Positions 10,626 to 22,332 of a DNA stretch of 64,000 bases are shown one piece after another (positions within the stretch are counted from its first letter, which is position 1; every line of letters starts with the position of its first letter). The stretch comes from Impatiens glandulifera (taxonomy: Eukaryota; Streptophyta; Magnoliopsida; Ericales; Balsaminaceae): NCBI RefSeq assembly GCF_907164915.1, contig NC_061866.1, positions 26,615,905-26,679,904 on the forward strand. Reading direction: 5' to 3'. The translations under genes and the position numbers were made by a program. Below the pieces are notes generated by a model. The model worked only from the letters and a program-made list of their open reading frames with translations, was not told the origin of the DNA and ran no database searches.

Positions 10626-11502
10626 ATGTGGGTACCAAAATTGTAAATATTTCTTTATGTAGGTGATACAGGAAAGATGAAAAAAGGAAGCTTGGAGCAT
10701 ACTCTTCTGAGCACATGCTCTAGAAGATCAACAGTGCCACTCGCCACTCCTAAGGACTAAGTGTTTTCTACCTTAAAAATATTTTTGATCTTAAGGACCT
10801 CAAAACATTCATTTATTCTTTTTGTACATGCATAAATTGAGAGGGAATTTTAATATAAATAAAGATGCACGCAGACTAAAGCCTTAATACATTTATTAGA
10901 CGAGGCCGTCTAAAAGAAAAACAAGTACTTAGACGTATTCTTATTCACACACTCTATGCTTCTAAGTTAAATTGTCTTGGTTGATAACTTGCGTAGTTAG
11001 ACGTTGACGTCTAATAGAAGTTTAGATGTTTATAAGACCAGAGCAATTGGGCGATCACGTCTAACCAAACAAACGCCTAATAGATGTTGTTCATGCGTAA
11101 TTAGACGTCGATGTCTAATAGACGTTTAGACATCTATAAGACACGTGATTAGACACCTGCGTCTAATAGACTCATGCGTCTAATAGACACTTAGATCATA
11201 TGGATTGTAGATGTAAGAGAAACTTCTAACTATGTGTTCTATTAAACACTTCATCTTCAAAACTAATTAAGGACAACTGTCCTCTATGCGGTGTCATCTG
11301 ACTCTCTCACTCAAATATTAAAACAATGAATTTCAAATAACATGAAGACACGTGTCTTTCAAGATAAAATTAAAAGATTGATATACCCTTAAATTAATGA
11401 TGACCATCTTTGGGAAAAGACGTCTAACATTAATTATTGGGTCCTACTTTTATGTAAAGTGACGGTCAAGCCATGCGACTATTCGAAGTCTATTTAAGGA
11501 CA
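10626..11502 (+). promoter_or_regulatory. Element B spacer: PPT-like tract, TTAGAC palindromes and TATA box
   Basis: After gag, a 200-bp segment homologous to E's gag-spacer link runs to a purine tract (AATTGAGAGGGAA, near 10836-10850) matching J's AATTGAGGGGGAAT. Then come scattered TTAGACGTC/GTCTAATAGAC words (10897-11200), a GGACAACTGTCC palindrome near 11271 (J has it near 63111, E a variant), ACACGTGTCTT and a TATTTAAGG box at 11491. D inserted between this TATA box and the accessory ATG. Confidence 0.7.
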
Positions 11503-11507
11503 TATTG

Positions 11508-12658
11508 TGTTAGAAAAATTAAGTAAGTTAATTTTAACCAGACAAAGAACTTAACCAGTCTCAAAATTCCTTTTACAGGTACCGCACCGGACTGGTTGAG
11601 ACACTCTGTCTCAAAGAATCCGGACAATCAAGAAAAACTGTTTTACTCTTCCAATCGGATCGGCTGAGATGAAAACCGCATGAAGCATTCTTTCCAGCCG
11701 GCTTAATATATCGAAGATCTTAAGGCCAATGAGAAAATATTCAAATTGATAAAATCTATAAAAGATGACGTAATGAATATCTTGGAAATGAACATAAGAA
11801 AGGATCCGTGATCCCTATCAGAAGCATGCAATAAAAGCAATGATGATTAATTGTCCAAGATCATAAGCAACTTCATGGTACAGGCGGCTACTCTCGTGCA
11901 TGGCTGCCACATGTACAAAAAGCAAGGCTACCTACTCTAGCCGGTTCGGCTGACCAATCAATAGATGAAAGAGAAATATGACCATTGTCATATTCTCAAT
12001 ATGAAGGGAGCCAAGAGCAGTAAAGACAAACAATGTGCGTGAGCTAAAAAACAACTCCGTTCTTCATACAATCAATCCTGCTGAGTTCATATAGCTTTTT
12101 TGATTCAAAGTGAAACAATTGTTGTAAAAGAAATCTGTGTATTTTACCTTGTGTAAAAGTATTACATCATTGTGTGAGTGGTGCAACCGACGAGCAATAA
12201 ATAAGACTCGATCGGAGTGTGTGTGGTTGAATATTCCAGTTAGTGAATATCCTTCTCACTATTTGAGAAGAAGGGGTGACATAGGAGATTCAACTCCGAA
12301 TATCCACAAAAATCTGTCTTGTATTCTGCATTCTATTTTCCAGCTTACTTACAAACACCAAATCGAAACACTATTAACTCAAACCGAACCGGGCCTCCCT
12401 TAATACAAACATAACCAACTTTCTCTCCATCTTAACTGACTTCTCCTAATACCTTTCAAACCAAATTGCGTACGTTGCTTCAAATTGAAACAGACATTTC
12501 CTCACTTGAACTCGGTTCAAGAGTCTATGACAATCTGTGTAGTGTTAAGAGCGGTTCTAGTCTTTAACCGGATTAGTATCAGTGTGTTGTGTGTTGTTGT
12601 GTAAGTGATCTACCTTTAGCTGGACCCCGGTCCCCTATCGGCGATCCCGATTCTAACA
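11508..12658 (+). repeat. 5' LTR of element D (1151 bp)
   Basis: Starts TGTTAGAAAAATTAAG and ends GATTCTAACA, followed two bases later by the primer-binding site. It holds about 340 bp (around 11580-11925) absent from the 3' LTR (39685-40496), so one LTR has a large indel. The conserved hairpin/TGAC/CTCCGAA module lies at 12243-12310. Confidence 0.92.
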
Positions 12659-12660
12659 AG

Positions 12661-12672
12661 TGGTATCAGAGC
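12661..12672 (+). other. Primer-binding site of D (initiator tRNA-Met type)
   Basis: TGGTATCAGAGC, the standard complement of the 3' end of plant initiator tRNA-Met, two bases after the LTR. It primes minus-strand cDNA. Confidence 0.95.
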
Positions 12673-12712
12673 AGGAATCTTAACACTCAATCAACCGAAA
12701 GAAGATGGAAGC

Positions 12713-13825
12713 ATGACCCACAGCGATAAGCCACCGATGCTAAACAGTGAAGCGTTTAGCGACTGGAAGGTTCAGATGTATCTATATCTGATAATTTTGG
12801 ATGATGAGATGAAAACCATCTTAAAGGAAGGATCGATAAAGATTGAGAAGGAAAGTGGAGCATGGACAACTGAAGATAGAAGAAGAAATAACCTGTATAA
12901 CCATTGCATGAGACACATTTTCAAAGCCGTGGACGACGATACGTTCAACAAAATCAAAGACTGTCAAAGTGCAAAGGAAGCCTGGGAAACTATCATTTAG
13001 ATCCATGAAGGAAACAAAAGAACTAAGGAGAATAAAATCTTGGTGGAAACTCAAAAGTATGAGAACATCAAGATGAAGCCGGGAGAAAACATGAAGGGAT
13101 TTAGTGACCGGTTCACCAGCGTGGTCAACGAGTTGTACACATTCGGAAAAAGATATGAAAACCAGAAGATCATTGTAAAAGCATTGAGATCTCTACCAAG
13201 TGCATGGGACATAAAGATCATGGTGATGAGGGAATCAAGCAACCTCGGGCAGATGAAGCTGTACGATGTGTTTGAGGACCTGAAGGCTTATGAATTCGAG
13301 ATGAAATCTCGGATTGAAGACGAAGCAGCAACATCAACCGCAACTAGAGCTCTGGTGACGTCGGTGGAACCATCGGTTCCTGTATCAGCCGCTCCAGTTC
13401 CTATCAAAAGTGCTGATCAGATCAGTGAAGACGTGATGGCCATGCTAGCACAGAAATTCGGGAGATTCATGAAGAAGAATCAACCATCTAACAACAACTA
13501 CAACTATAATTACGCTAAAAAATCCAATGTAAGATGTTTTAACTATGATGGTTTTGGTCATTACAGGCCGGATTGCAAAAGACCAAGACGAGATGACCGA
13601 AAACCGGCAAACAACTACTAGAGAAACGACAACTAGAGACACGAATATCAAAGGAATGACATGTAGCGAACCGATGCCAGTGAAGTAAAAGAGATCTAGA
13701 AGGCACTAATAACATCTGATGGTGGAAGCGACTAGGCATACTCCGACACCGAAAATGATGAAGAAAGAATCACCCGCTTCATGGCAAATGAAGAAGAGGT
13801 ATTTGACTTTTCCTCCGAAAGATTT
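12713..13825 (+). pseudogene. gag: Element D gag, first part, with six in-frame TAG stops
   Basis: A single frame from ATG 12713. Capsid-like N-terminus (LNSEAFSDWKVQMYLYL, FNKIKDCQSAKEAWETI), GFSDRFTSVVNELYTFGK and LPSAWDIKIMVMRESSNL, then a CCHC-type zinc knuckle at 13535-13576 whose second Cys is Tyr (CFNYDGFGHYRPDC), so zinc binding is probably lost. Stops at 12998, 13619, 13634, 13664, 13697 and 13733 are all TAG; none is TAA or TGA. The coding sequence breaks at 13825, where F/E is inserted, and resumes in register after the duplicated GATTT at 25057. Confidence 0.9.
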
Positions 13826-15785
13826 TGATAGGATCGGCTTTATCGATAGAGACGGGGGTCTGGCTATGGATGAAGGCTTATGAAAAACGGTTTGAAAGAA
13901 ATCCTGTTAGGGATTTAATTCGCTTTCTATTTTACGCAAACACTTGTAAACACTTGAAACAGATTCAAGGCAGAATTGTTTACTTGAGTTTGAAGCTCAA
14001 GATGAAATATGAAAAGATGACAGAAATGAAAGAACACAGTAGTTTGTTTATGGATGTTCGGAGAAACTTTCCTACGTCACCCCTTCTTCCAACCACCGGA
14101 AGGATTCACTATAATATGATTCAAATCAAATACAGTTTACACACACTTAACTCACTATTGAACAGAACACTTTCTGTTCAATTACAAGATGAAGAATATC
14201 ACTCAGCTAAAGGTGTTTTTGATTCTAGCTCTCTCTTGATTCACACACAGTACAATTAGAAAGCAGCTTCACAATATGAATATTTAAAGGCTTGAATTCT
14301 CTTGTAATTTCAGTAAGCAAGATGATCGAGAGATTGTCCGTTGTCCTTTAGATTTGTTAAATACTGAGCAGGAGCTAACGGTCGAATCTTTTAGAATGAT
14401 ACGTGGCACTCTTCCATTGGAAAGCCTCCATTGTACACAACATGTTCTGAGCACAAGGATCGTGGCCGTACACCATTGGTAGTGCGCCGAAAATTCCATT
14501 AGAGATGTACCTGTAAAACAAGTAAAATGAGGAAAATTATATTACGTGACATTCGTTGGTTGGTTGCATATAGCTGTTGTACTGATCTTCACTAGAAAGT
14601 GGAGCAGGAGTTGGGTACAACTATAGCACGTGGGTAGACGGGTGCTAGCTTCAAGCATACTGCTTAAGCTGAGCATTAGACGTATTTCAGCTAGACGGAT
14701 TGTAAAAATCAGTCTAATGAAATCAAACATCCCCTTCTAATAACAAAGTCTATTAGACCGCCTAGTCTAATAGAATTAGACTACACGTCTAATTATCCAA
14801 TAACCATTAGACTGCACGTCTAACTCCACTGAGTTAGACTGCACATCTAATTCCAGTTCTACCTTAGACTTGTCTGAAAGAGTTAGACTTATGTATAACT
14901 TTCACTTAATTAGACTTCACGTCTAATTATACAATAACCATTAGACTGCACGTCTAACTCTACTGAGTTAGACTACACGTTTAATTTCGGTTCTACCTCA
15001 GACTTGTCTGAAGGAGTTAGACTCACGTCCAACTTTCACAATGCATTATACTACCCGTCAAATCATTCACTAACTATTAGACTGCACGTCTAATTCTGGT
15101 TCTACCTCAGACTTGTCTGAAGGAGTTAGACTCACGTATAACTTTCACAATCTATTAGACTGCACGTCTAACTCCGCTGAGTTAGACTGCACGTCTAATT
15201 CCACACATATTAGATTATCTGTCTAATTTCAAATATATAAGACTGCACGTCTAACTCCACTGATTTAGACTGTACATCTAATTCCATATACATTAGACTT
15301 GCGTGTAATTGCAACTATATTAGACTGCACATCTAACTTCGCTGAGTTAGACTGCACGTCTAATTCCAAATATCTATTAGACCATATATCTAATTTGATG
15401 CATTCATTAGACTGCACGTCTAACTCCGTTGAGTTAGAATGCACGTCTAATTCTATACATTCATTAAACTGCACGTCTAACTCCGCTGAGTTAGACTGCA
15501 CGTCTAATTCTATGCATTCATTAGACTGCACGTCTAACTCCGCTGAGTTAGACTGCACGTCTAATTCTATACATTCATTAGACTGCACGTCTAACTCTGC
15601 TGAGTTAGACTGCACATCTAATTCTATACATCTAATGCCAAAATTGGTCTAATAACTCTCATTAAAGCCAAATCTTATGAAGTGTGATTTCGATACACCT
15701 GCATCAAAACTCATAAGTCATTTCATCATCAAAATCTACATGATTAAGTTATTTCAACATTTAGTCAAAATAATTTGACCCAACA
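13826..15785 (-). repeat. 3' LTR of F (1960 bp, TGTTGG...CTATCA class)
   Basis: Read on the minus strand it starts TGTTGGGTCAAATTATTTTG (15785) and ends CGATCCTATCA (13826). A TTAGAC/GTCTAA array occupies 14689-15655, with a regular 57-bp unit between 15405 and 15630. The conserved hairpin/GTGACGTAGG/CTCCGAACATCC module lies at 14047-14110. Confidence 0.9.
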
Positions 15786-15971
15786 ATTTCCCCCTTTTTG
15801 ATGAAGAAATTGGAAACCTGCATACATATACCAAAATATGCATTCATCATATAAATAAAACAAACCCTTGTTCAATTACATCAAACTTCCAAAACCAATA
15901 TTCAGAAAACCATCAAAGAAACATTGTTTGAAAGAATTAAATAGAGTAGAAGTAAAAAATTATTGTTCTTC
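15786..15971 (-). mobile_element. Remnant of F interior with polypurine tract
   Basis: On the minus strand CATCAAAAAGGGGGAAAT (15786-15803) sits directly before the LTR start: the PPT of F. The remaining 170 bp are AT-rich non-coding 3' sequence. It ends at 15971 where E's LTR begins. Confidence 0.8.
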
Positions 15972-17983
15972 TGATAGGATCGGCTTTATTGATAGAGACG
16001 GGGGTCTGGCTAAGGATGAAGGCCTATGAAAAACGGTTTGAAAGAAATCCTGTTAAGGATTTAATTCGCTTTCTATTCTACGCAAACTTGTGTAAACACT
16101 TGAAACGGATTCAAGGCGGAATTGTTTACTTGGGTTTGAAGCACAAGATGAAATATGAAAAGATGACAGAAAATGAAGAACACAGCAGTTTGTTTATGGA
16201 TGTTCGGAGAAACTCTCCTACGTCACCCCTTCTTCCAACCACCGGAAGGATTCACTATATGATGAGAATCAAATACAGTTTACACACACTTAGCTCACTA
16301 TTGAACAGAACACTTTCTGTTCAATTACAAGAAGATGAAGAATATCACTCAGCTAATGGTGTTTTTGATTCTAGCTCTCTCTCTCGATTCACACACAGTA
16401 CAATGAGAAACAAGCTTCAAGAAAGTAAGTTCAGTAAGCAAGATGATTGAGTAGTCTCTCTCTACAAAATAAGAATGCTTGTTCGTTTGTATTGGCTTGA
16501 GAACCGATGCTTTGTCCGTTGCTCTAAGGATTGGTTAAATACTGATCAGGAGTTAACGGTCGAATCTTCAAGAATGATACGTGGCGCTCTTCCATTGAAA
16601 GCCTCCATTGTAAAGAGCAGACTCTGAGCACAAGGATCGTGGCCGTACCGAACTGGTAGTGCGCCGAATATTCCATTAGGGATGTACCTACAAAACGGGT
16701 AATGTGAGGAAAATTCTCTTACATGGCATTCCTTGATTGGATACATATAGCTGTTGTACTAATCTTCACAGGAAAATGGAGCAGAAATAGGGTACAACTA
16801 TAGCACATGGGTAGGAGAAATGCTAGATTCAAGCGTACTGTTTGAACAGAGCATTAGACGTATTTCAGTTAGACGGGTCAGTCTAATGAAATAAGTCAAC
16901 TCCTTCTGATGAAAAACGTCTATTAGACCGCATGGTCTAATGTACTTAGACTTGCGTCTAATATCAATAACCATTAGACCGGTACATCTAACTCCACTGA
17001 GTTAGACTACCATGTATAATTCCGGTTCTACCTCAGACTAATCTGAAGGAGTTAGACTCACGTCTAACTTTCACTAATTAGACAACCCGTCTAATTATAA
17101 TAACCATTAGACCGGTACGTCTAACTTCACTGAGTTAGACTACCACGTCTAATTCCGGTTCTACCTCAGACTAATCTGAAGGAGTTAGACCCACGTCTAA
17201 CTTTCACTAATTAGACAACCCGTCTAATTGTAATAACCATTAGACTAGTACGTTTAACTCCACTGAGTTAGACTACCACATCTAATTCCGGTTCTACCTC
17301 AGACTAATCTGAAGGAGTTAGACTCACGTCTAACTTTCACTAATTAGACAACCCGTCTAATTATAATAACCATTAGACCGGTACGTCTAACTCCACTGAG
17401 TTAGACTACCACGTCTAATTCTTTACGTCTATTAGACATACACGTCTAACTACGATGAGTTAGACTGTACGTCTAATTCTATTAGACTTACGTCTAATTC
17501 CGTGTATTCATTAGACTACCCGTCTAATTCTTTACACGTCTATTAGACTTACACGTCTAACTCCGATGAGTTAGACTGTACGTCTAATTCTATTAGACTT
17601 ACGTCTAATTCTATTAGACTTACGTCTAATTCCGTGTATTCATTAGAATACCCGTCTAATTCTTTACACGTCTATTAGACTTACACGTCTAACTTCGATG
17701 AGTTAGAGTGTACGTCTAATTCCATTAGACACACGTCTAATTCATGCGACTATTAGACTGCCCCGTCTAACTCCGTTGAGTTAGACTGAGCGTCTAATTT
17801 CATTAGACTTGCGTTTAACTTAATGCGAATGGGGATCAAAATTGGTCTAATGAACCTCATTAGATCCAAGTCTAATAACATGTTGTCTTAATACACCTGT
17901 ATCAAAACACATAAATTATTTCATCATCAAAATATCAGTGGGTAAATTATATCAACACTTAGTCAAAATAATTTGACCCAATA
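15972..17983 (-). repeat. 3' LTR of E (2012 bp) with 133-bp repeats
   Basis: Minus-strand start TATTGGGTCAAATTATTTTG (one change from TGTTGG) at 17983, end CCGATCCTATCA at 15972. The TTAGAC array 16856-17870 contains four units of about 133 bp (CCATTAGAC words at 16971, 17104, 17238 and 17370), the same unit as in solo LTR G. Conserved module at 16192-16256. PPT-like AAAAGGGAGG lies at 17985-17994. Confidence 0.9.
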
Positions 17984-20900
17984 TCCTCCCTTTTAACTCG
18001 AGGATCGGTTGGGCTCATGTCTTGACCGGTTAGCATGTTGAGAAAAGGAGGATAGCCGCGACCACCACGACTGCTTCCACTTGATCTACCACCACGATCA
18101 CCACCACTGGCACAACCTCCTTGATCAACATTGGATAGCCTACTACGGCCACCACCAATGTTTCTGCCTCCACGATCACCACCGCTTCGACCTCCACCAC
18201 TCTTGGTTGGCCTAGGATTATCATCATTGCTTGGAGCTCATCTGGATCTAGTGCCGGTTGACACACCGTCACTTCTTCTACTTGATTCTCCTTGGGTGAT
18301 TCGAGGTTGAACTCTTTCAACATTAGCCTTTGCGTTCTCCTTTCTTTGAAACTTCCTTGCAATGGAGTCAGCAAATTCCTGTCGCTCACTATCATTTCTG
18401 CTCAAACAACCCTGAATTTCCACCATCTAATTCTTCACCAGACTGAATTCTTCCAAAGTCTCCTTATGACGTTCATCATTGATTTGCCTTTCAATGTCCA
18501 ACAATTCAGTTTGACGGTTGAAGAGTTTCTTTTCAAACTTGGAGAAGTTTATATTTGAGACATGAGTCTCATACGTGTTCTTCTTCAGAGTGTTATCCAA
18601 TTTAGTAAGGACCTTAATAATCTCGCCAAAACCCTTTCTTTCTTCTTTTTTCGTGTTCATGGCCTTTATCATGCTCTTCTGAAGAGATGAGAGCACAGAC
18701 TTCATAGACTTTAACATCTTGTTTCCTTCGGCAGAGGATTCTTCATTTGATGAAATCTCTTCAGACTCTACTGCCATGCTCTGAATTGGCTCAAAGTTTG
18801 TATGAATCTGCAAGGATTGCCCCGGTTGATTCTTCTCGGCTTTCTTAGCAGCTTCATTCTGCTCTTCTTCTAACAGTTCTTCTTCAGCTCTCTGAAATCT
18901 CTCATATAAATTTCCAGAGTAATGAAGAGGAATGTTGATATTTTCGTGAACATTTCCCACAATGGTGTCGGGAAATAGACGGGGCTTTTTATATATTGCG
19001 TGTTGATTCTGTTCCTCCTCAGATGAGGAACTTTCTTCTTCAACAATCTTATTTTTGGAGGGTTCCCCATCAGATCTGATAATTTCTGGCTAAGTTAACT
19101 CAGCAACTTTCTCTTGGGCTTCCTCTGTTCTCACAACAGAGGATATCACAACATCTTCTTCAAGAGGATCTTAATCAGCCTCCTCAATCACATCTTTTTC
19201 AGGAACTTTTTCTTCATTCGTTTCAAGGGCTTGTTCAGGCTCTTGAATAATTACTTCTTCTTTATTTGGATTCTCTTGAATTGGTTGATCCAAAATGCGT
19301 CTCTCTTCAGCAGAAAGATTCCCGAATTCGATCAAGAGAGCAACATCTAGCTCATCGGCATCGTTTTCAACGTCAAGGATGTCCATCGGTTCATCATTGT
19401 CAAATGGCTTTGCACTAGAGCAATTTGCGCCATGAATGTATCGAGTAGCCACCGAGACGTAGCTATCCATGATGTCATTTAGCCTCTTCAATACTTTCAC
19501 TTCCACCTCAGATCCTTTCTCAACAAGATTGAAATTAGCCTTTCTGGATTCAAGAATTGGATAAATGGCTTTTCCATATAAGGAAGCTTCAACGAGATCT
19601 TTTCTCTCCAGAGCCTCAACTACCTCTGAAGTTTTAGCCCATTTAAGAACTTTCTTTTCATTGGCTACCCGCTTCTTCCACTCTCGGGTTATCGTAGAAT
19701 TTGACAAAGTATCATTGTACTTAGACGACAATATCTCCAGGGACCATGATTCAAAAATCTCCAATTTTTCAGCTGCAATGACTTTAACTTGATCTAAAAT
19801 GAGGTTAACCATGCTTGTTGCCTCCTATACTTCTTCAGAAACTGGAGTTGCAATCTTCTTACCTTTTCCAACAACCTCTACGGGTTTTGGAGCAGGTCTG
19901 GGTTCACTGATCACAATTCCACCTGTCTGTCTTGTAGAACGCATCAGTTCGAACGCCGATTGGGATTTCTTACACAGCTCAACAGGGAGCTCTACACAAA
20001 TAACTTTCCCAGATACCAATGAATCTTTGGGAGCGGAAACACAAGATTCTTGTTCGACAAATTTATCAACAACAAGGGTAAGAATTGCACATTGTTCCGG
20101 TTGAGCACTTTCTATAGCACCGGCGGCTACTAGATCAGGTTGAACAACAGGAGACACGTTCCTGTTAGCATTTTTATCATCTGGACCGGCTGACTCAACA
20201 ACGGGCCCTTCAGCAGTTTCTCTTAAGGGAGAAAATACAGATTTATCTTGTTCCACTATGGGAACATCAAACTTAGGCACAACGACCAACGATTTAGAAG
20301 AGGTTACCTTTAATGATTTAGACGCGCGGGGCGCCTTCGTTTTCTTCTCCTTTGAGACACTGGATCTCGAAGGCTTTCTTAGAATAGTTGCTGGAGTAGA
20401 TAGAGAGGACATCGGAGTTGCAGCAAGTACGCCTGGACCTTGCCTTAACCTTGAATCCACTGATTCAGAGTCCTTTTTGGTTGAATTTTTCAGACTAGAG
20501 GAACTGGCCTCCAATTCATTCACTGTTTTCGATCTTTTTGCCCATGTTGACATAACAGAAACTGACGGTTTTTTGGATCGGGTAGAGGGCTTTCCACCAG
20601 TTTGATAACTAGATGCACCATAGGCACATTCCATGTTGTTATTCATCCTTATCAGTGTCCTAGCCACTGTAAGGGCAGTGAATACTCTCGTAGAGTTGAT
20701 CTGCTTAGGTTCACCAACAGGAACCCCCAAATGCTTTATCAAATGACTCAGTTGAGCCGCATACGTTATGCTTTCCTTGTTCGCCTAACAAATCGAAAAG
20801 CAGAGGTTCTGGAAAAGTGTAGATGCCCAGTTTACCTGTATTCCCTTTGAAATAGCGCACATATAGTCAAACTGTCTTGACTATAGAGATGGAAGAAGCC

Positions 20901-21347
20901 AGATTTTCCTTGTAGCGCCTTTGCTACCATGTCGTTCAGCAAAATGAAGTGGGGTTTGAGAACCTTCTTATTTCCATTAACATGGATCATCGAACCATCG
21001 ACAGGAAATATTTTCTTCATCTCTTCCATGACTTCTGGTGAAAGGATCAAGTCGAACGTGTGCCCCTCTGTTGGAAGTTTAAAGAACTCCGCATATACGG
21101 TTTCATCGAAAGAAAATTCCATGCCATTGACAGTTGCTACGATGGATTCACCCACCATAGTTGCAAATTTGAAGAACTCTCGAACTTCTTTCTCATAGAA
21201 TATGAACGGACCGCCGAGATACTTCCTCAACCCAGAATATTCTTGGGTTCTGAACATGTCCACTACTTCCGGTTGATCTAAAGTGTACACTGACGGAAAA
21301 TCCACCTGCAAAGTACAGTGACCCAAAGTGATTTTCTTGTTCACCAT
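17959..21347 (-). pseudogene. Element E accessory ORF, about 1,130 codons, RGG-rich C-terminus
   Basis: Begins at ATG 21347 (an upstream GTG at 21371 is in frame but unlikely). Residues 1-160: shared domain (SGLRKYLGG, VREFFKFATM, TVYAEFFKLPTEG, VLKPHFILLNDMVAKAL). A frameshift near 20865 follows; from there one frame runs to TAA 17959, with TAG at 20785, 19825, 19090 and 18427, TAA at 19171 and TGA at 18238. Then a Ser/Lys/Pro-rich middle, a coiled-coil-like acidic part (ERFQRAEEELLEEEQNEAA, FSKFEKKLFNRQTELLDIER) and a Gly/Arg-rich tail (GGDRGGRSSGSSRGGRGYPP). The last codons lie inside the LTR. No membrane segment; the RGG tail suggests RNA binding. Function unknown. Confidence 0.78.
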
Positions 21348-22332
21348 TTTCGAAAGAATATGAACCGACACAAGATTTCAGAGAGATTTAGTGAGAGAAA
21401 TGCAAAGAGAACTAGGGTTCTTAAGGATTTCGAGAGATGAAAAAATTTTCAAACTAATGCACTAATGTCCTTATATAGACAGAGAACAGAAATACAGAAT
21501 AACCGTCTCTTCTTAAGGGTATGCCCCATCAATAAATGTTAGACGTCCTTTTTCAAGGAGTCATCATTAAAAAAATGAGGGTATATCAGTCATTTTCTCT
21601 AAACTTGAAAGACACACGTGTCTTCATGTTGATAGGAGATGACTGTTTGATATTTTGAGCGGGAAAAAATAAATAGCTCTCAACATGGGACAGCTGTCCT
21701 TGATCGGTCTAATCGGCACGTAGTTAGACGTTTTTCTTACTCCACAAATCCATATAACTAAACGTCTATTAAACGGATGGTTCTATTAGACACATATGTC
21801 TAATTCCGTGTTATAATAATCCGTCTAATGTCTATTAGATGTGTACGTCTAATTCTACATGAACACCACGTGTTAGACGTGTTATTGATTAGACGTGAGC
21901 ATCCACTTGCTCATGACGTAAAAACGTCTAACGTCTATTAGACGTGTCCGTCTAATTGCATAGGTATACCACCTCAACATATAGACTTAGATGAATTGAT
22001 TTTGAGAAATAATATGTCTAAGTACAAACCGTTTCTTATAGACACACTTGTCTAATTAGACCGATTAAGAATATTCGTCTAGAGAGTATTTTTACTTCCA
22101 AAGTAATTTTCCCTCTCATTATGTATATGGACATAAAAATGTAATAAATAATTTTTGTGATCCAAAGACTAAAAAATTTTTTAACAAATAAAACATTTAT
22201 TCTACTAGAATGGCAAAGGCCATTTTTAATCTTCAAGGTTGTGTACTCAGAAGAGTATTCTTCTTGCTTCATTCCTGCAATCCTCCTGCATCACCTAAAA
22301 AAGAAACTATTTACACATTTTGGTACCCATAC
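21348..22332 (-). promoter_or_regulatory. Element E spacer between gag and accessory ORF, with TATA box and TTAGAC words
   Basis: On the minus strand: link sequence shared with B (AGGTGATGCAGGAGG..., ATACTCTTCTGAG), a purine tract AATGAGAGGGAAAA, dispersed TTAGAC/GTCTAA (21700-22085), ACACGTGTC, then TATATAA at 21477-21471, about 125 bp before the ATG. The leader is TCTC-rich. It matches the B and J spacers in order of parts. Confidence 0.65.

Larger units (their letters stand above)
10106..11507 (+). mobile_element. Element B, left part: old pol-less copia derivative
   Basis: Holds a gag C-terminal relic (10106-10625), about 200 bp of non-pol sequence, a TTAGAC-rich spacer and a TATTTAAGG box (11491-11499). 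It is cut at 11507 by element D; B resumes at 40594 after the duplicated TATTG and reaches its accessory ORF at 40703. The gag-to-spacer arrangement without any pol matches element E (reverse strand, 21348-23612). Confidence 0.8.

Noticed and set aside
6539..13825. Recoded TAG (TAG read as Gln) in this organism
   Set aside because: Decay at CAG sites explains the pattern, TAG is also absent as a regular codon elsewhere, and other stops and frameshifts show the elements are dead.
15265..15652. Overlapping ORFs on both strands with repetitive Ser/Asn/Cys/Leu/Asp peptides (also 24540-24924)
   Set aside because: They are translations of the palindromic TTAGAC array inside F's LTRs; a period divisible by three keeps both strands open. 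No start context or homology.
13826..17983. Two tandem LTRs as a simple LTR-LTR tandem element
   Set aside because: The two LTRs belong to different subgroups (57-bp against 133-bp units) and F's TSD pairs 13826 with 25056, so nesting plus deletion fits better.
18030..18395. Val-rich minus-strand frame at the end of the E accessory ORF
   Set aside because: It is an alternative frame of the RGG-coding repeat; the long frame ending at 17959 continues from the upstream protein.
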